From positions 1 to 24,513 of IMG/VR virus record IMGVR_UViG_3300024517_000106: a stretch of DNA of 24,513 bases. One strand, 5' to 3'. Source of the DNA: a virus. The notes beneath the pieces are model-generated. The model worked only from the letters and a program-made list of their open reading frames with translations, was not told the origin of the DNA and did no database searches. Shown piece after piece: positions 12,774-20,753 of this stretch (the stretch's first letter is position 1; every line of letters starts with the position of its first letter). The position numbers and the translations under genes are program-made.

Positions 12774-14093
12774 ATGACTACTAATTTATTTATGATTGAT
12801 TTGGCAGGGGTTGACTTGACAGAAGGTCAACCGTTTGACGGTATGGCGTTTGGCGAATTCATTGACATGATGGGTAGAGAGGTAGAGCTATCCATCGACG
12901 ATGCAGATACATTTGTCACCAATACACAAGCCGCTATTGATGCCACAAAAACAGAGGGCGGCGAGTTGGTTGGGTTGCCTATTGATGCCGGAAACCATGA
13001 CAAGGGGGATGCGGCTGGTTGGATTGTAGCCGTTGAACTAGTAGATAAAATCATCCGCTTTACTCCCAAATGGACAAAGATCGGCATTGAATTGATAGGT
13101 GAGGGATTACGACGTTTCTTCTCCCCCACCGTCAATAATCGGGATAAGGTCGTTCTGGGTGGGGCGTTAGTAAATTGGCCTGCCACAACCGACGCAACGG
13201 GCAAGGTGCTACTTCGCCCGATTGAACTATCACAAGAGTTGCAATCATTCCAGCATTTTGATGACGGCGCACCCCCTACAAAAGAGATGACGGGGGGGGA
13301 GCATGACTTTGAAATGGTCGTTGGTAACGGCGTGACTTATGCTCAGGTTGGCACACAAGAGCCGCTTCCATTTTCTGTTACAACTACATCGGACAGCACC
13401 ACTGGCTATATAAACGTAAGTGCTTTTGACAATGTGAATAGCGGGGGCAATGAGCCACCCGATAATGATGTCGGTGACATCGAAGAGGAAGATATTATGA
13501 CAATTGAATTAACACAAGAGGCTCTTGACGAACTTGTGGACACGCGAGTACGTGAAGCCCTCGAAAATCATGAGCCGGATGGCGATACGGTTGATTTGAA
13601 TCAATTGGCGGAGTTGATGGGTATCAACATTGACAGTGCGGCCGATGGACAAATTAATCATTACAAGGAGCTGGCAGAGCTGGCACAGCAGCAGGCTGAA
13701 ATGAAATTCAAAAATCAGCTTGCAGAGTTGCAGCGGTCTAATCGTTACGCCGAACTGGCGCAGCGAGTGACGGGCGGGTCGCCAGACGTACCGCGCGGCG
13801 TTCCTGTTGATCCCGATACGCTTAAATCTGAATTGATGAAATTGAATCCAGAGCAAGCGGAATTTTGGGGCGGGTTGCTTAGTACCATCACCAAAGCTGG
13901 TTTGACGGAGTTTACAGAGTTGGGGCATGGCAAGCAGGTCAAACAATTGTATCCCGTGCCTGAACATGCCGAACGGATTTTGGAAACGGCCGTCAAGGGC
14001 AATCCAAACCTTGATTTTGAGGCATGGTTTGAAGCTGCTGGGTTAGATAGCCCGTCCAACTACGATCTTAGTAAATATAGGGAGGTGAAATAA
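12774..14093 (+). CDS. Capsid protease/scaffold polyprotein, Mu gpI-like
   Basis: This 439-residue protein matures the prohead. The N-terminal 200 residues resemble the Mu gpI protease: GLPIDAGNHD at 67-76 with the His-Asp of the catalytic region, GWIVAV at 82, a WTKIGIELIGEG segment near 100, and RFFSPT at 114-119, in the expected order. A Gly/Asn/Asp-rich linker at about 210-240 leads to a helical, Gln/Glu/Leu-rich scaffold domain (250-350) and a C-terminal tail. An internal ATG at 13497 with its own Shine-Dalgarno probably makes the scaffold alone, as in Mu where I and Z share a frame. GGAG (12766-12769) serves the full-length start. The stop overlaps the next ATG (TAATG). Confidence 0.8.
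   Translation: MTTNLFMIDLAGVDLTEGQPFDGMAFGEFIDMMGREVELSIDDADTFVTNTQAAIDATKTEGGELVGLPIDAGNHDKGDAAGWIVAVELVDKIIRFTPKWTKIGIELIGEGLRRFFSPTVNNRDKVVLGGALVNWPATTDATGKVLLRPIELSQELQSFQHFDDGAPPTKEMTGGEHDFEMVVGNGVTYAQVGTQEPLPFSVTTTSDSTTGYINVSAFDNVNSGGNEPPDNDVGDIEEEDIMTIELTQEALDELVDTRVREALENHEPDGDTVDLNQLAELMGINIDSAADGQINHYKELAELAQQQAEMKFKNQLAELQRSNRYAELAQRVTGGSPDVPRGVPVDPDTLKSELMKLNPEQAEFWGGLLSTITKAGLTEFTELGHGKQVKQLYPVPEHAERILETAVKGNPNLDFEAWFEAAGLDSPSNYDLSKYREVK
13497..14093 (+). CDS. Nested scaffold protein (internal in-frame start)
   Basis: Starting at Met242 of the protease gene, this 198-residue product begins MTIELTQEALDELV. GAGG (13485-13488) lies eight bases before the ATG, better than most start sites here. 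The product would be the helical scaffold domain without the protease, the same in-frame arrangement as Mu gene Z within I and lambda Nu3 within C. The position is exactly after the flexible linker. It assembles the procapsid and is then removed by the protease. Whether the internal start is used is inference. Confidence 0.55.
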   Translation: MTIELTQEALDELVDTRVREALENHEPDGDTVDLNQLAELMGINIDSAADGQINHYKELAELAQQQAEMKFKNQLAELQRSNRYAELAQRVTGGSPDVPRGVPVDPDTLKSELMKLNPEQAEFWGGLLSTITKAGLTEFTELGHGKQVKQLYPVPEHAERILETAVKGNPNLDFEAWFEAAGLDSPSNYDLSKYREVK

Positions 14094-14548
14094 TGGCTGA
14101 TTTAACAGCAGATGCATATGTCAAAATTCAGGGTGAGGCTACATCCGAAATGTGGGTGTTGGATAATTCAGTCGCTCAGACAATCTACAAGGGTCAGCCG
14201 ATGATTCTGGACATATCGGCAGATACGGTTTATGTGCGTGGCTTTGTAGATGCGACCGTCGTCGCCTCCGATGATATTTTCATCGGTATCGCGGCCGAAG
14301 GGGCAACCGTCGCCACCGCTGATACTGAAACGGATAATGAAATTGAAATTTTTATCGAGCCTACAATCGTAGGGATTCCGGGTAGCACTTTCACCGACGC
14401 CGATGTCGGTGACACGATGTACATGAGTGACAGTGCTACATTATCGGCTACAGCAGCCGATAATCCAGAATTAGGGACATTAAAACGGGTGCGAGACGGT
14501 TTTCAGTATGTGCGTCTTGTTAGTCCGAAAGTGACAACGGGAGCATAA
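14093..14548 (+). CDS. Capsid decoration-like protein
   Basis: This 151-residue protein sits between protease and major capsid genes, the usual place of a decoration or cement protein. It is acidic, rich in Ala, Thr, Asp and Val and predicted to be mostly beta, with a KGQPMILDIS strand at about residue 33, FIGIAAEGATVA near 63 and a DVGDTMYMSD turn near 104. The pattern of a bound-value 'GIAAEGATV... DVGDTMYMSD' is typical of DUF2190-type and other head decoration proteins. The start forms TAATG with the previous stop. It probably binds the outside of the capsid after expansion. Confidence 0.6.
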   Translation: MADLTADAYVKIQGEATSEMWVLDNSVAQTIYKGQPMILDISADTVYVRGFVDATVVASDDIFIGIAAEGATVATADTETDNEIEIFIEPTIVGIPGSTFTDADVGDTMYMSDSATLSATAADNPELGTLKRVRDGFQYVRLVSPKVTTGA

Positions 14549-14550
14549 TT

Positions 14551-15444
14551 ATGGCTATTTCTGGAAACTTACCGAAACACCTTGAAGTCGCCGCACGCAC
14601 GGGCGTACTGGGGGCAGTTGCACAAGATGATATGCCATATCGGCGTGTCGCTCTGGAGGTTGACCTAACAGCCGCTTCGACTACGTTTGTTGATTTGGGC
14701 GGGATGCCAATCCCAACCGAAGATCCAGCGGCGGTTGATACGATGATTGAGAAGGGGAAAACGGTTGCGCCTGAGGATTGGCATTTGACCGTTTCTATTT
14801 CTCAAAATGCGATTGACGATGATCAAACAGGAATGCTAGAAAGTCGTTTTCGTAATGTCTTACCAGCGTTTCAGCGACATATCAATGATCGGACATTTGT
14901 TGTATTAAATGCTGGCGATACGTCAACATACGGCACGGGCATCACCAATGAGACAGAATTTTTTGCCGATGCTCATTTGTATGTGGGTGCCAAGAATACC
15001 ACCTCACAAGACAACCTGGCGGCGTTAACCTTATCTCTTGACAACTTCAATACGGCATGGGTCGCCTTCTCTCAATTCAAAGACGATCAAAGCAACTACT
15101 ACAATTTGAACGGCAGTTTACTGGTTTGCCACCCGACCAACAATGTCATAGCGGCCAACATCACAGGCAACAACCAGGCAATGGATACCGCCAATCGTGA
15201 AATGAATCCATATACAGGAACGCAGTATTTTACCGTTCCTCAATTTGATACAACCGCATGGGTTTTGATTGATGAGGGTTATCCCGTGAAGCCAATTTTT
15301 GTAGCAATTCGCAAGCGGCCAGAATTACAGGATATGTGGTTTGATTCGCAGCAGCCAGACGGCGGCAAGCATTATTTCAAATATCACGGCCGTTATGTGG
15401 TTGACTACGGCGATCCTTTGCTCGCATATATGGGAAATTCATAG
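14551..15444 (+). CDS. Major capsid protein, Mu gpT-like
   Basis: This 297-residue protein forms the icosahedral shell. It matches the gpT family along its length: an N-terminal MAISGNLPKHLEVAARTG arm, PYRRVALEV, IEKGKTVAPEDWHLTVSISQNAIDDDQ, a central LYVGAKN strand-turn, FTVPQFDTTAWVLID near 226, KPIFVAIRKRPELQDMWFDS near 247 and the family-typical HYFKYHGRYVVDYGDPLLAYMGN end. Length is normal for the family and slightly compact. GGGAG upstream supports the start. The preceding gene is the decoration protein and the following start has AGGAGG, consistent with high expression. Confidence 0.88.
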   Translation: MAISGNLPKHLEVAARTGVLGAVAQDDMPYRRVALEVDLTAASTTFVDLGGMPIPTEDPAAVDTMIEKGKTVAPEDWHLTVSISQNAIDDDQTGMLESRFRNVLPAFQRHINDRTFVVLNAGDTSTYGTGITNETEFFADAHLYVGAKNTTSQDNLAALTLSLDNFNTAWVAFSQFKDDQSNYYNLNGSLLVCHPTNNVIAANITGNNQAMDTANREMNPYTGTQYFTVPQFDTTAWVLIDEGYPVKPIFVAIRKRPELQDMWFDSQQPDGGKHYFKYHGRYVVDYGDPLLAYMGNS

Positions 15445-15453
15445 GAGGCAATC

Positions 15454-16014
15454 ATGGCGGTAACAAACTTGGATTCTCTTACTCTGTCCGATACGCTTAT
15501 CTATGGTACGTTGAATGACGGCACGACCGCATTAACCGCATCGGTTGCTGAGCTTAACGCCGTTGCTGATGTTTCGGCAGGTGGTATTGTAGACGCGACG
15601 GCCGCAACATTAACGGTAACGGCCGCTCTTCATGCCAATAAAATCGTCACGCTAAACCGAGCGGCGGGCGTGACCGTAACATTGCCCGCTGCAACGGCCA
15701 CCGGACACATTTATCGTTTTGTTATTGGCACTGCCGCAACGTCAAACGCAAACATCATTGAAACTTCTGCTACCTCTGAACACATGACCGGCTCATTACG
15801 AGCGGTTGACGATGACGTAGAGGGGGCAACGGGCTTCCAATGGAACGCCGAAACAAGCGACGATACCATCACAATGGATGGCACGGCAACGGGCGGCAAG
15901 GCTGGCGATACGATTACCATTATCGACTATGAAGCTACAAACTTCACAGTTGACGGACACCTAACGCAAAGCGGTGGCTCAGAGGTTACACCATTTAGCG
16001 CGGCGGTGAGCTAA
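15454..16014 (+). CDS. Head decoration or fibre-like protein
   Basis: This 186-residue protein is low in charge and rich in Ala, Thr, Gly and Asp. It has the SVAELNAVADVSAGGIVDATAATLTVT motif pattern (residues about 30-56) common in phage structural proteins with beta-sandwich or head-fibre roles, followed by repeated strands. AGGAGG directly upstream of 15454 predicts strong translation. It lies straight after the capsid gene, so a decoration or head fibre function is likely, but I cannot name a family. Two CGGCCG copies lie in the Ala/Thr-rich part. Confidence 0.55.
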   Translation: MAVTNLDSLTLSDTLIYGTLNDGTTALTASVAELNAVADVSAGGIVDATAATLTVTAALHANKIVTLNRAAGVTVTLPAATATGHIYRFVIGTAATSNANIIETSATSEHMTGSLRAVDDDVEGATGFQWNAETSDDTITMDGTATGGKAGDTITIIDYEATNFTVDGHLTQSGGSEVTPFSAAVS

Positions 16015-16322
16015 TGAAGATGCGCGTAAGGCCGGACTGTAAACATTCAATAATCAATGCCTTTGCGGGTCGGGAGTTTGTAAAATACGAATGGCGTGAC
16101 GTTCCTGTTGGAAATGAGGTAGAGGCAGGAAGTCACCCATTCTTGGAAATTCAATCGCCCGACGACGAAGTTGATTTCACTCTTCCCCCTGGCTCTATAG
16201 ATGACGCTTATCCTAAAGCCACGCCGTCAAAGCCCGCAGCTAAAAAAACGGCCGTTAAGAAGCCACCGGTTAGACGCAAGCGCAAACCAAAGAAGGCAGC
16301 AAAAGGGCGTGGTAATGGTTAA
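16014..16322 (+). CDS. Head-associated protein with lysine-rich, histone H1-like tail
   Basis: This 102-residue protein has a folded N-terminal part (about 65 residues; PDCKHSIINAFAGREFVKYEWRDVP, then acidic) and a 35-residue tail beginning KATPSKPAAKKTAVKKPPVR, rich in Lys, Arg, Pro and Ala like linker histones and some phage DNA-binding tails. The tail could contact packaged DNA or the capsid interior. I do not recognise the family. The start overlaps the previous stop (TAATG-like) and the end overlaps the next gene by eight bases. The tail contains one ACGGCCGT. Confidence 0.5.
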   Translation: MKMRVRPDCKHSIINAFAGREFVKYEWRDVPVGNEVEAGSHPFLEIQSPDDEVDFTLPPGSIDDAYPKATPSKPAAKKTAVKKPPVRRKRKPKKAAKGRGNG

Positions 16323-16689
16323 ATCACAGTATCTATCAGGCACGACAGACGCAGCAGGCGACGCCACGATCAACGCGACAGTTCCGGCTTACGGCCGTTT
16401 GGTGGCTGTTGAATGGATTGATGGTGACTTGGCCGATGGCGTTGACGCGGTGCTATCCGTTACGTCAACAGATAGCAGCGTTGATAATACGCTGTTGACT
16501 TTGACTGATGCCAATATCGACGCCTGGTATTACCCTCTCGCAGCCGCACATGATAACGCGGGCGCGGGCGTGACGTTTGACGGCGCAAATGAAATATATG
16601 TGCAGCAGGTTGTCAATGGAATGCTTAAGCTGGTTATCTCTAGTGGCGGTGATACCAAGACCGGCGGCGCGGTTGTCTACTATGAGTAA
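16315..16689 (+). CDS. Small beta-rich structural protein
   Basis: This 124-residue protein starts at the ATG at 16315; an in-frame ATG at 16201 lies inside the previous gene and is rejected. The sequence is acidic and beta-rich, with YGRLVAVEWIDGDLADGVDAV at about residues 26-46 and TLLTLTDANIDAWYYPLA near 61-78, a pattern I have seen in phage head or tail structural proteins next to capsid genes. A role as decoration or head-completion protein is likely by position only. Confidence 0.55.
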   Translation: MVKSQYLSGTTDAAGDATINATVPAYGRLVAVEWIDGDLADGVDAVLSVTSTDSSVDNTLLTLTDANIDAWYYPLAAAHDNAGAGVTFDGANEIYVQQVVNGMLKLVISSGGDTKTGGAVVYYE

Positions 16690-16692
16690 GCG

Positions 16693-17205
16693 ATGGCTCT
16701 AGCTACTAATTCATACGGTTCATTGGCTGAAGTTGCGGCATTGGTGCCACGATATGCAAACAAGGCGGGGATGTTTGATGCGACTACAAACCCACCAGCT
16801 ATTCGTGTTGAGCTAATGGTTGATCGCATTTCTGCATTGGTAAATGGATGCCTGGCATCTATCGGATTTCAAATACCGATTACGCAAACGGACGCCGCCC
16901 TGATTATGGACAATATCGTCGTAGAACATGTGGCGATAATGGTTGAGGGTGTCAACGGCACGGGTCGATATGCTCCGCAATCCAAAGCGATAGCCAAGCG
17001 TTCCCCGATTGCCATCATTGATGAAGAGATAAAAACGTTTTTAGAGGGCATTGCACCAGGATTAGAGGATTTGGGCGCAAGTCGTGAAACGTCGGTCATG
17101 GGTCGCATGGGATTCCGTCAATTCGATAACGCTGGGGATGAGGTTACGCCAATGTTCCAGCGTAAGGCGTTTGGTAATAAGATTAAGGATTGGGATACGG
17201 CATGA
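16693..17205 (+). CDS. Head-tail connector-like protein
   Basis: This 170-residue protein begins with YGSLAEVAALVPRYANKAGMFDA and continues with SALVNGCLASIGFQIPI, the arrangement of phage head-tail connector proteins of the gp6/HK97 type, which begin with a short helix and an active-looking central helical bundle. Central helices and a flexible C-terminus with QFDNAGDEVTPMFQRKAFG follow. It binds the portal and closes the head before tail joining. Position after the head genes and before the gp10-like gene agrees. The end overlaps the next gene by ATGA. Confidence 0.6.
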   Translation: MALATNSYGSLAEVAALVPRYANKAGMFDATTNPPAIRVELMVDRISALVNGCLASIGFQIPITQTDAALIMDNIVVEHVAIMVEGVNGTGRYAPQSKAIAKRSPIAIIDEEIKTFLEGIAPGLEDLGASRETSVMGRMGFRQFDNAGDEVTPMFQRKAFGNKIKDWDTA

Positions 17206-17735
17206 TATATTGGGAATTTCTCAAGTCGCTAATGAGGCATAAATATTATGTATTTTTGGCTGGATTAAAAACGGGCGTTCCTATCTGGCGGCTAATTATC
17301 CATGATTGGCAAAAGTTTACGTTGTCTGAATTCCCCCAGTATGCCCGTTATTTTTTTGGTGGCAAGCAGGAAAAGGACAAAGAATCTTTTATGTTGGCTT
17401 GGTTGCATCATGTTCATTACGGAAAGCATCACTGGGAACATTGGCTATTAAACCCTAACTATAATTTTTCAACGGGTATCAACGGGAAATTACCAATGCC
17501 AGAAACCTATGTGCGAGAAATGGTAGCGGACTGGATGGGCGCAAGTAAAACTTATACAGGTTCCTGGAATATGGCTGTATGGTTGTCTAACAATGGGTCA
17601 CGCATGGAAGCGAATATGCACAAAGATACGATAGATTTGGTTCATAAGGTTTTAATCGAACTAGACTACTTTTTTACAGATAACGCACCTTGGATTTGCA
17701 TGTATGGGCATATTGATAATGCGGAGATGGCATGA
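17202..17735 (+). CDS. DUF5662-like protein
   Basis: This 177-residue protein resembles DUF5662, a phage and bacterial family of unknown function rich in conserved His and Trp: IHDWQKFTLSEFPQYARYFF at about residues 33-52, FMLAWLHHVHYGKHHWEHWL near 65-84, and PETYVREMVADWMGA near 103-117. The His/Asp pattern suggests a metal site. ATGA at 17202 overlaps the connector stop and the next start overlaps its own TGA, so it is cotranscribed with head-tail genes although it is probably not structural; it looks like a moron gene. The longer start at 17190 is rejected because it overlaps the previous gene further. Confidence 0.65.
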   Translation: MIYWEFLKSLMRHKYYVFLAGLKTGVPIWRLIIHDWQKFTLSEFPQYARYFFGGKQEKDKESFMLAWLHHVHYGKHHWEHWLLNPNYNFSTGINGKLPMPETYVREMVADWMGASKTYTGSWNMAVWLSNNGSRMEANMHKDTIDLVHKVLIELDYFFTDNAPWICMYGHIDNAEMA

Positions 17736-18265
17736 CGCGCTTTACCGTCGAATCGAGGCCGACCTTTAGGGATTTAGGCGGGCGGTTTGCAAGGGCAAAT
17801 GATGACTTGCTTGATATTCGACGCGAAGAGCTACGAACAGAGGGGCGGTTTCTTGTCAACCTTACCAAGAAGAAACTAAAAGACAAAACCGCTCCATACA
17901 GTAGCTCTAAATTAGAAAATGCTATTCGCTTCAATACGCGCAGCGACGGTCAAACGGTACGCTTGTCGGTGACAACGCCATCACAGGCGGGGCCACATAA
18001 AATCGCGCCACTAAACGCGCAGGCATTGGCATTTAACTGGCCGCGTGTCGGCATGATGACTTTTGTCCCACGCGGCGGCGGCTTCAAAACGCACGTCAGG
18101 GCGGGGCAACTGTGGGTAGGTAAAGGTTATGTAGATCATCCTGGCGGGTCGCTTGTACCCCTATTTACGCCATTGCTAGAAGATGCGAATAGTGAGTGGA
18201 GTAACACGCGCGGGCGCGCGGTATTGAATCGGATTAGCTTGCGTTACGTGAAGTCAATTACATAA
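17732..18265 (+). CDS. HK97 gp10-like head-tail joining protein
   Basis: This 177-residue protein has the features of HK97 gp10-type tail-completion proteins: an N-terminal helix LLDIRREELRTEGRFLVNLTKKKL at about residues 26-49, a TAPYSSSKLENAIRF strand-turn, a Gly/Lys-rich loop (PHKIAPLNAQALAFNW), and the VRAGQLWVGKGYVDHPG motif near 130 before a final helix. It bridges the connector and the first tail ring. The ATG at 17732 overlaps the DUF5662-like TGA. The next gene starts at TAATG. Confidence 0.65.
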   Translation: MTRFTVESRPTFRDLGGRFARANDDLLDIRREELRTEGRFLVNLTKKKLKDKTAPYSSSKLENAIRFNTRSDGQTVRLSVTTPSQAGPHKIAPLNAQALAFNWPRVGMMTFVPRGGGFKTHVRAGQLWVGKGYVDHPGGSLVPLFTPLLEDANSEWSNTRGRAVLNRISLRYVKSIT

Positions 18266-18720
18266 TGGCTACTGAAAAACAGGTAGAAGAGGGTATGCGG
18301 GATAGTTTCTTAGAAATATCAGAATATTTTGACGGCGATTCCGTGCTGATTAATGAGGCTATATTTCTTGATAAATCAATTCAGTATATGCCCGCCGTCA
18401 ACATTTTAACAAGCGATGAATTTACAATCATTCAGGATGCACCAACGGCAGAATTATCATATCCAAAGCCTGTATTACTATACGTCGCTTTTGTAGATTG
18501 GAAAGTTTCCCGTGACCAATTCAGGGATGTCAGGCAGGCGGTGTTTGATAAATATAACGAGGTAGGGACGGCACGAAGCGCGGGCGGTCTGGATGGCGTG
18601 ACGATTGATAACATCCGCAACGTATCAAATATTATCGGCATGGGATACGCAGGTGAACCTGCCCCCGTGCAGCCCGTCTATCTGGTGCAGGAACTTGTTT
18701 TCGAGGTGAATTTGTTCTAA
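18265..18720 (+). CDS. Tail terminator-like protein
   Basis: This 151-residue protein is in the tail-terminator position after the gp10-like gene. It has SYPKPVLLYVAFVDWKVSRDQFRDVRQAVFDKY near residues 65-97, an alpha/beta pattern typical of gpU-like terminators, and a final strand YLVQELVFEVNLF. It caps the tail tube and joins it to the head. The identification rests on position and pattern, not on a signature motif. Its TAA overlaps the next ATG. Confidence 0.5.
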   Translation: MATEKQVEEGMRDSFLEISEYFDGDSVLINEAIFLDKSIQYMPAVNILTSDEFTIIQDAPTAELSYPKPVLLYVAFVDWKVSRDQFRDVRQAVFDKYNEVGTARSAGGLDGVTIDNIRNVSNIIGMGYAGEPAPVQPVYLVQELVFEVNLF

Positions 18721-18896
18721 TGGCAAAAAAGAAATCATTATCATTTATCACCTATGAGGTATTGATACCTATCAAAAACGACAAAACGGCCGTTTCCTTT
18801 GACGTTGGCGAGACGGTAACGGTAAAGGATTTTAGTGCAAAGGTGATTAAAAACTGGCTGGATATAACGCCACCGGTTTTAAGGATTAAAAAATAA
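18720..18896 (+). CDS. Small hypothetical protein
   Basis: This 58-residue basic gene starts MAKKKSLSFITYEVLIPIKN and contains an alternating strand pattern plus a C-terminal segment IKNWLDITPPVLRIKK. TAATG overlaps on both sides (18718-18722 and 18894-18898) show that it is a genuine member of the tail operon. It carries one ACGGCCGT read as Thr-Ala-Val. The function is unknown; small genes in this place sometimes assist tail joining. Confidence 0.6.
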   Translation: MAKKKSLSFITYEVLIPIKNDKTAVSFDVGETVTVKDFSAKVIKNWLDITPPVLRIKK

Positions 18897-19177
18897 TGGC
18901 GAGTCAAGCTGTTAATAAAATTCGAATTACGCCAATAATAGATGAAAATGTGCGCATGGGTATGTACAACGTATTTTTGAATGACATTGATATATCATCA
19001 TGTGTGCGTGGTGTAACGTTTGATCATGAGGTGGGAATGGCTCCAATGATAACGCTAAAATTGATACCTGCATTTTTTGAAATCTCAGAAAACATGGGAA
19101 TGCACGTAAGGGGTCATATTGATGGAAGTGATTTTATTTCTAGTGCAATTGAGGAAATAAAAGAGGCTGTAAAATAA
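18896..19177 (+). CDS. Small tail-associated protein
   Basis: This 93-residue protein has a beta-rich middle, VFLNDIDISSCVRGVTFDHEVG at about residues 26-47 and MITLKLIPAF, recalling small phage proteins next to tail tube genes that carry a 'VxVxGxDxSxxVRxVxI' strand pattern. No function can be assigned. It is coupled at both ends to its neighbours by TAATG overlaps. Confidence 0.5.
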   Translation: MASQAVNKIRITPIIDENVRMGMYNVFLNDIDISSCVRGVTFDHEVGMAPMITLKLIPAFFEISENMGMHVRGHIDGSDFISSAIEEIKEAVK

Positions 19178-19926
19178 TGGCGGCTACCGCATCTGGAAAA
19201 GACAAGATATTACGCTGGACGCGGATATATGTCGGTGGCTACGACCTCTCCGGTGATTCTCGCACGTTTTCAAGTGCTGACATCATTTATGGCGAGGCAG
19301 ACGTGACGGGATGGTCGGAGGCGGTGACGAATTTTCTAAGAGACGGCCGTCTCGCAACGGGCATCCGTGGCTATCAAGCATTGTTAAACGATGCGACAGG
19401 ACGCGCCTATACCATCCTTCAGGCGGGCAATGCTCAAAACGTCTCATTGCTATTTGGCGGCGGTGGGGAGCCAGCCATCCCCGATCCAGCGTACCTAATT
19501 CCATCTGTACAAATGATGGATAACGCAACTATAGACGGCAATGTGGCAATGATTAACGCCGATTTTATCCCACAGGCGGGGGCGGTTGATACGGCCGTCG
19601 CCAATCCTTTTGGGGTTCTGCTTTCACCTGCAACGTCAATCAGCAGCACAACGACGGGAGCAAGTCATGACAATGAGGGTGCAACGACAGGCGGCTGGCA
19701 TTCAATTATTCATATTACGGCCACCTCATCGGGTAATTTTGCATTTACGATTGAACACTCAACAGACGACAGCGCATGGGCAACACTAGGAACATTTACA
19801 ACGACAGGCGGCAGCGTGACAAGCGAATATCTGTCAGGTAGTGGAACCGTTAATCAATATACTAGATTTTTAGCAACACGAACGGCAGGAACGGTTACGC
19901 CTGTTGTTTCATTTGCAAGGGGTTAA
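19177..19926 (+). CDS. Tail tube-like protein with C-terminal sandwich domain
   Basis: This 249-residue protein has an N-terminal tail-tube-like domain (YVGGYDLSGDSRTF at about 19, then ADVTGWSEAVTNFLRD near 42) and a C-terminal Thr/Ser/Gly-rich beta domain (about residues 150-249; TTGGWHSIIHITATSSGNFA, FTIEHSTDDSAW) like the extra domains that decorate tail tubes or capsids. The short motif V-x-G-x-S-E-A-V-x-N-F-L-R is shared with the next gene. It is the better candidate for the main tube subunit with an ornament. One ACGGCCGT is read as Gly-Arg and one as Thr-Ala-Val. Confidence 0.55.
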   Translation: MAATASGKDKILRWTRIYVGGYDLSGDSRTFSSADIIYGEADVTGWSEAVTNFLRDGRLATGIRGYQALLNDATGRAYTILQAGNAQNVSLLFGGGGEPAIPDPAYLIPSVQMMDNATIDGNVAMINADFIPQAGAVDTAVANPFGVLLSPATSISSTTTGASHDNEGATTGGWHSIIHITATSSGNFAFTIEHSTDDSAWATLGTFTTTGGSVTSEYLSGSGTVNQYTRFLATRTAGTVTPVVSFARG

Positions 19927-19929
19927 AAG

Positions 19930-20394
19930 ATGGCAACCGGAAAAAACAAAGTTGAACGAGGTTTTAGACTTCTTTTTGATGACAGCGGCGGTACAGCGCG
20001 CGACTTAAGCGGGGATTTAGTCCCTGGCAGCGTATCGGGCGGCGGATTGACATTTGATGAGGCAAACATGACGGGCGTGAGTGAGGCGGTAAATAATTTC
20101 TTGCGCGGTCATGCGACCAGCGAGATAGCCGCAAACTTCCACATGAATGACACGGCCACGACGGGGGCGACTACCGTCCTGAATGGTCAATCACTGCCAT
20201 CTGTGGCAGGAACTGGAACGCTTACGCTTCAGTGGGGGGCGTCTAGCGCAGCCCCCACAAATCCAGATCCTGAGTGGGAGGGTGAATATATTTTATTGTC
20301 TAGTAATATCGCCCTTGAGGGTAATAAACATGTGCATCAGGTCGTGTTCAAACCTACCGGTAGCACGGCTCCCGCATTTGGAACCGTCGCATAA
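19930..20394 (+). CDS. Tail tube-like protein, paralogue of preceding gene
   Basis: This 154-residue protein has FDDSGGTARDLSGDLVPG at about 15, TFDEANMTGVSEAVNNFLRG near 37-56, and FHMNDTATTGATT after that, paralleling the N-terminal domain of the preceding gene (SEAV-N-FLR motif and position). The end (GNKHVHQVVFKPTG) is also tube-like. It is short for a complete major tail protein with ornament, so one of the two may be the tube and the other a tube variant or initiator. It is followed directly by the tail chaperone pair (TAATGA). Confidence 0.55.
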   Translation: MATGKNKVERGFRLLFDDSGGTARDLSGDLVPGSVSGGGLTFDEANMTGVSEAVNNFLRGHATSEIAANFHMNDTATTGATTVLNGQSLPSVAGTGTLTLQWGASSAAPTNPDPEWEGEYILLSSNIALEGNKHVHQVVFKPTGSTAPAFGTVA

Positions 20395-20753
20395 TGATCA
20401 TTCCCTGCCCCGTCGATGGTTTCACCGAACAAACGGCCGATAACAAACCCGTCTATTTTTTAGACGTGCCGGACGAATGGCTAGGTAAGCATCTATCTGT
20501 TCGTGACACGGCCGTAACTGGGTTGGCAAACGGTGAAGCGGCAGGGATGCCCATCGAGTTCAAAACATTTGCCATTTCATTAGCCCTTGCCGACAACTGG
20601 AACCTGCCAGGCGTAACGGGCAAAATGGAAAGCGTTGATTTTAATATGCTCAATTTGTCCATAATGGCGTGGGTGAATTATACGGTGTGGGGGAGCTTTA
20701 ATAGGTGTTTTAATGTCCCAAAAAACTCATCACCTCCGTTACCGAATGGGTAG
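20394..20753 (+). CDS. Tail assembly chaperone G
   Basis: This 119-residue product binds the tape measure and tube subunits during tail assembly. It has PCPVDGFTEQ at the start, DVPDEWLGKHLSVRDTAV in the middle, and a helical second half. It stops at the TAG at 20751-20753. Position between tube genes and tape measure, and a canonical -1 slippery heptamer near its end that leads into the T frame, identify it as the G product of a G/GT pair. It is the abundant, unshifted form. Confidence 0.75.
   Translation: MIIPCPVDGFTEQTADNKPVYFLDVPDEWLGKHLSVRDTAVTGLANGEAAGMPIEFKTFAISLALADNWNLPGVTGKMESVDFNMLNLSIMAWVNYTVWGSFNRCFNVPKNSSPPLPNG

Noticed and set aside
20236-20262. GC-rich inverted repeat within the second tube-like gene
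   Set aside because: It has no T-run, no link to a start or stop, and could arise from codon choice alone.
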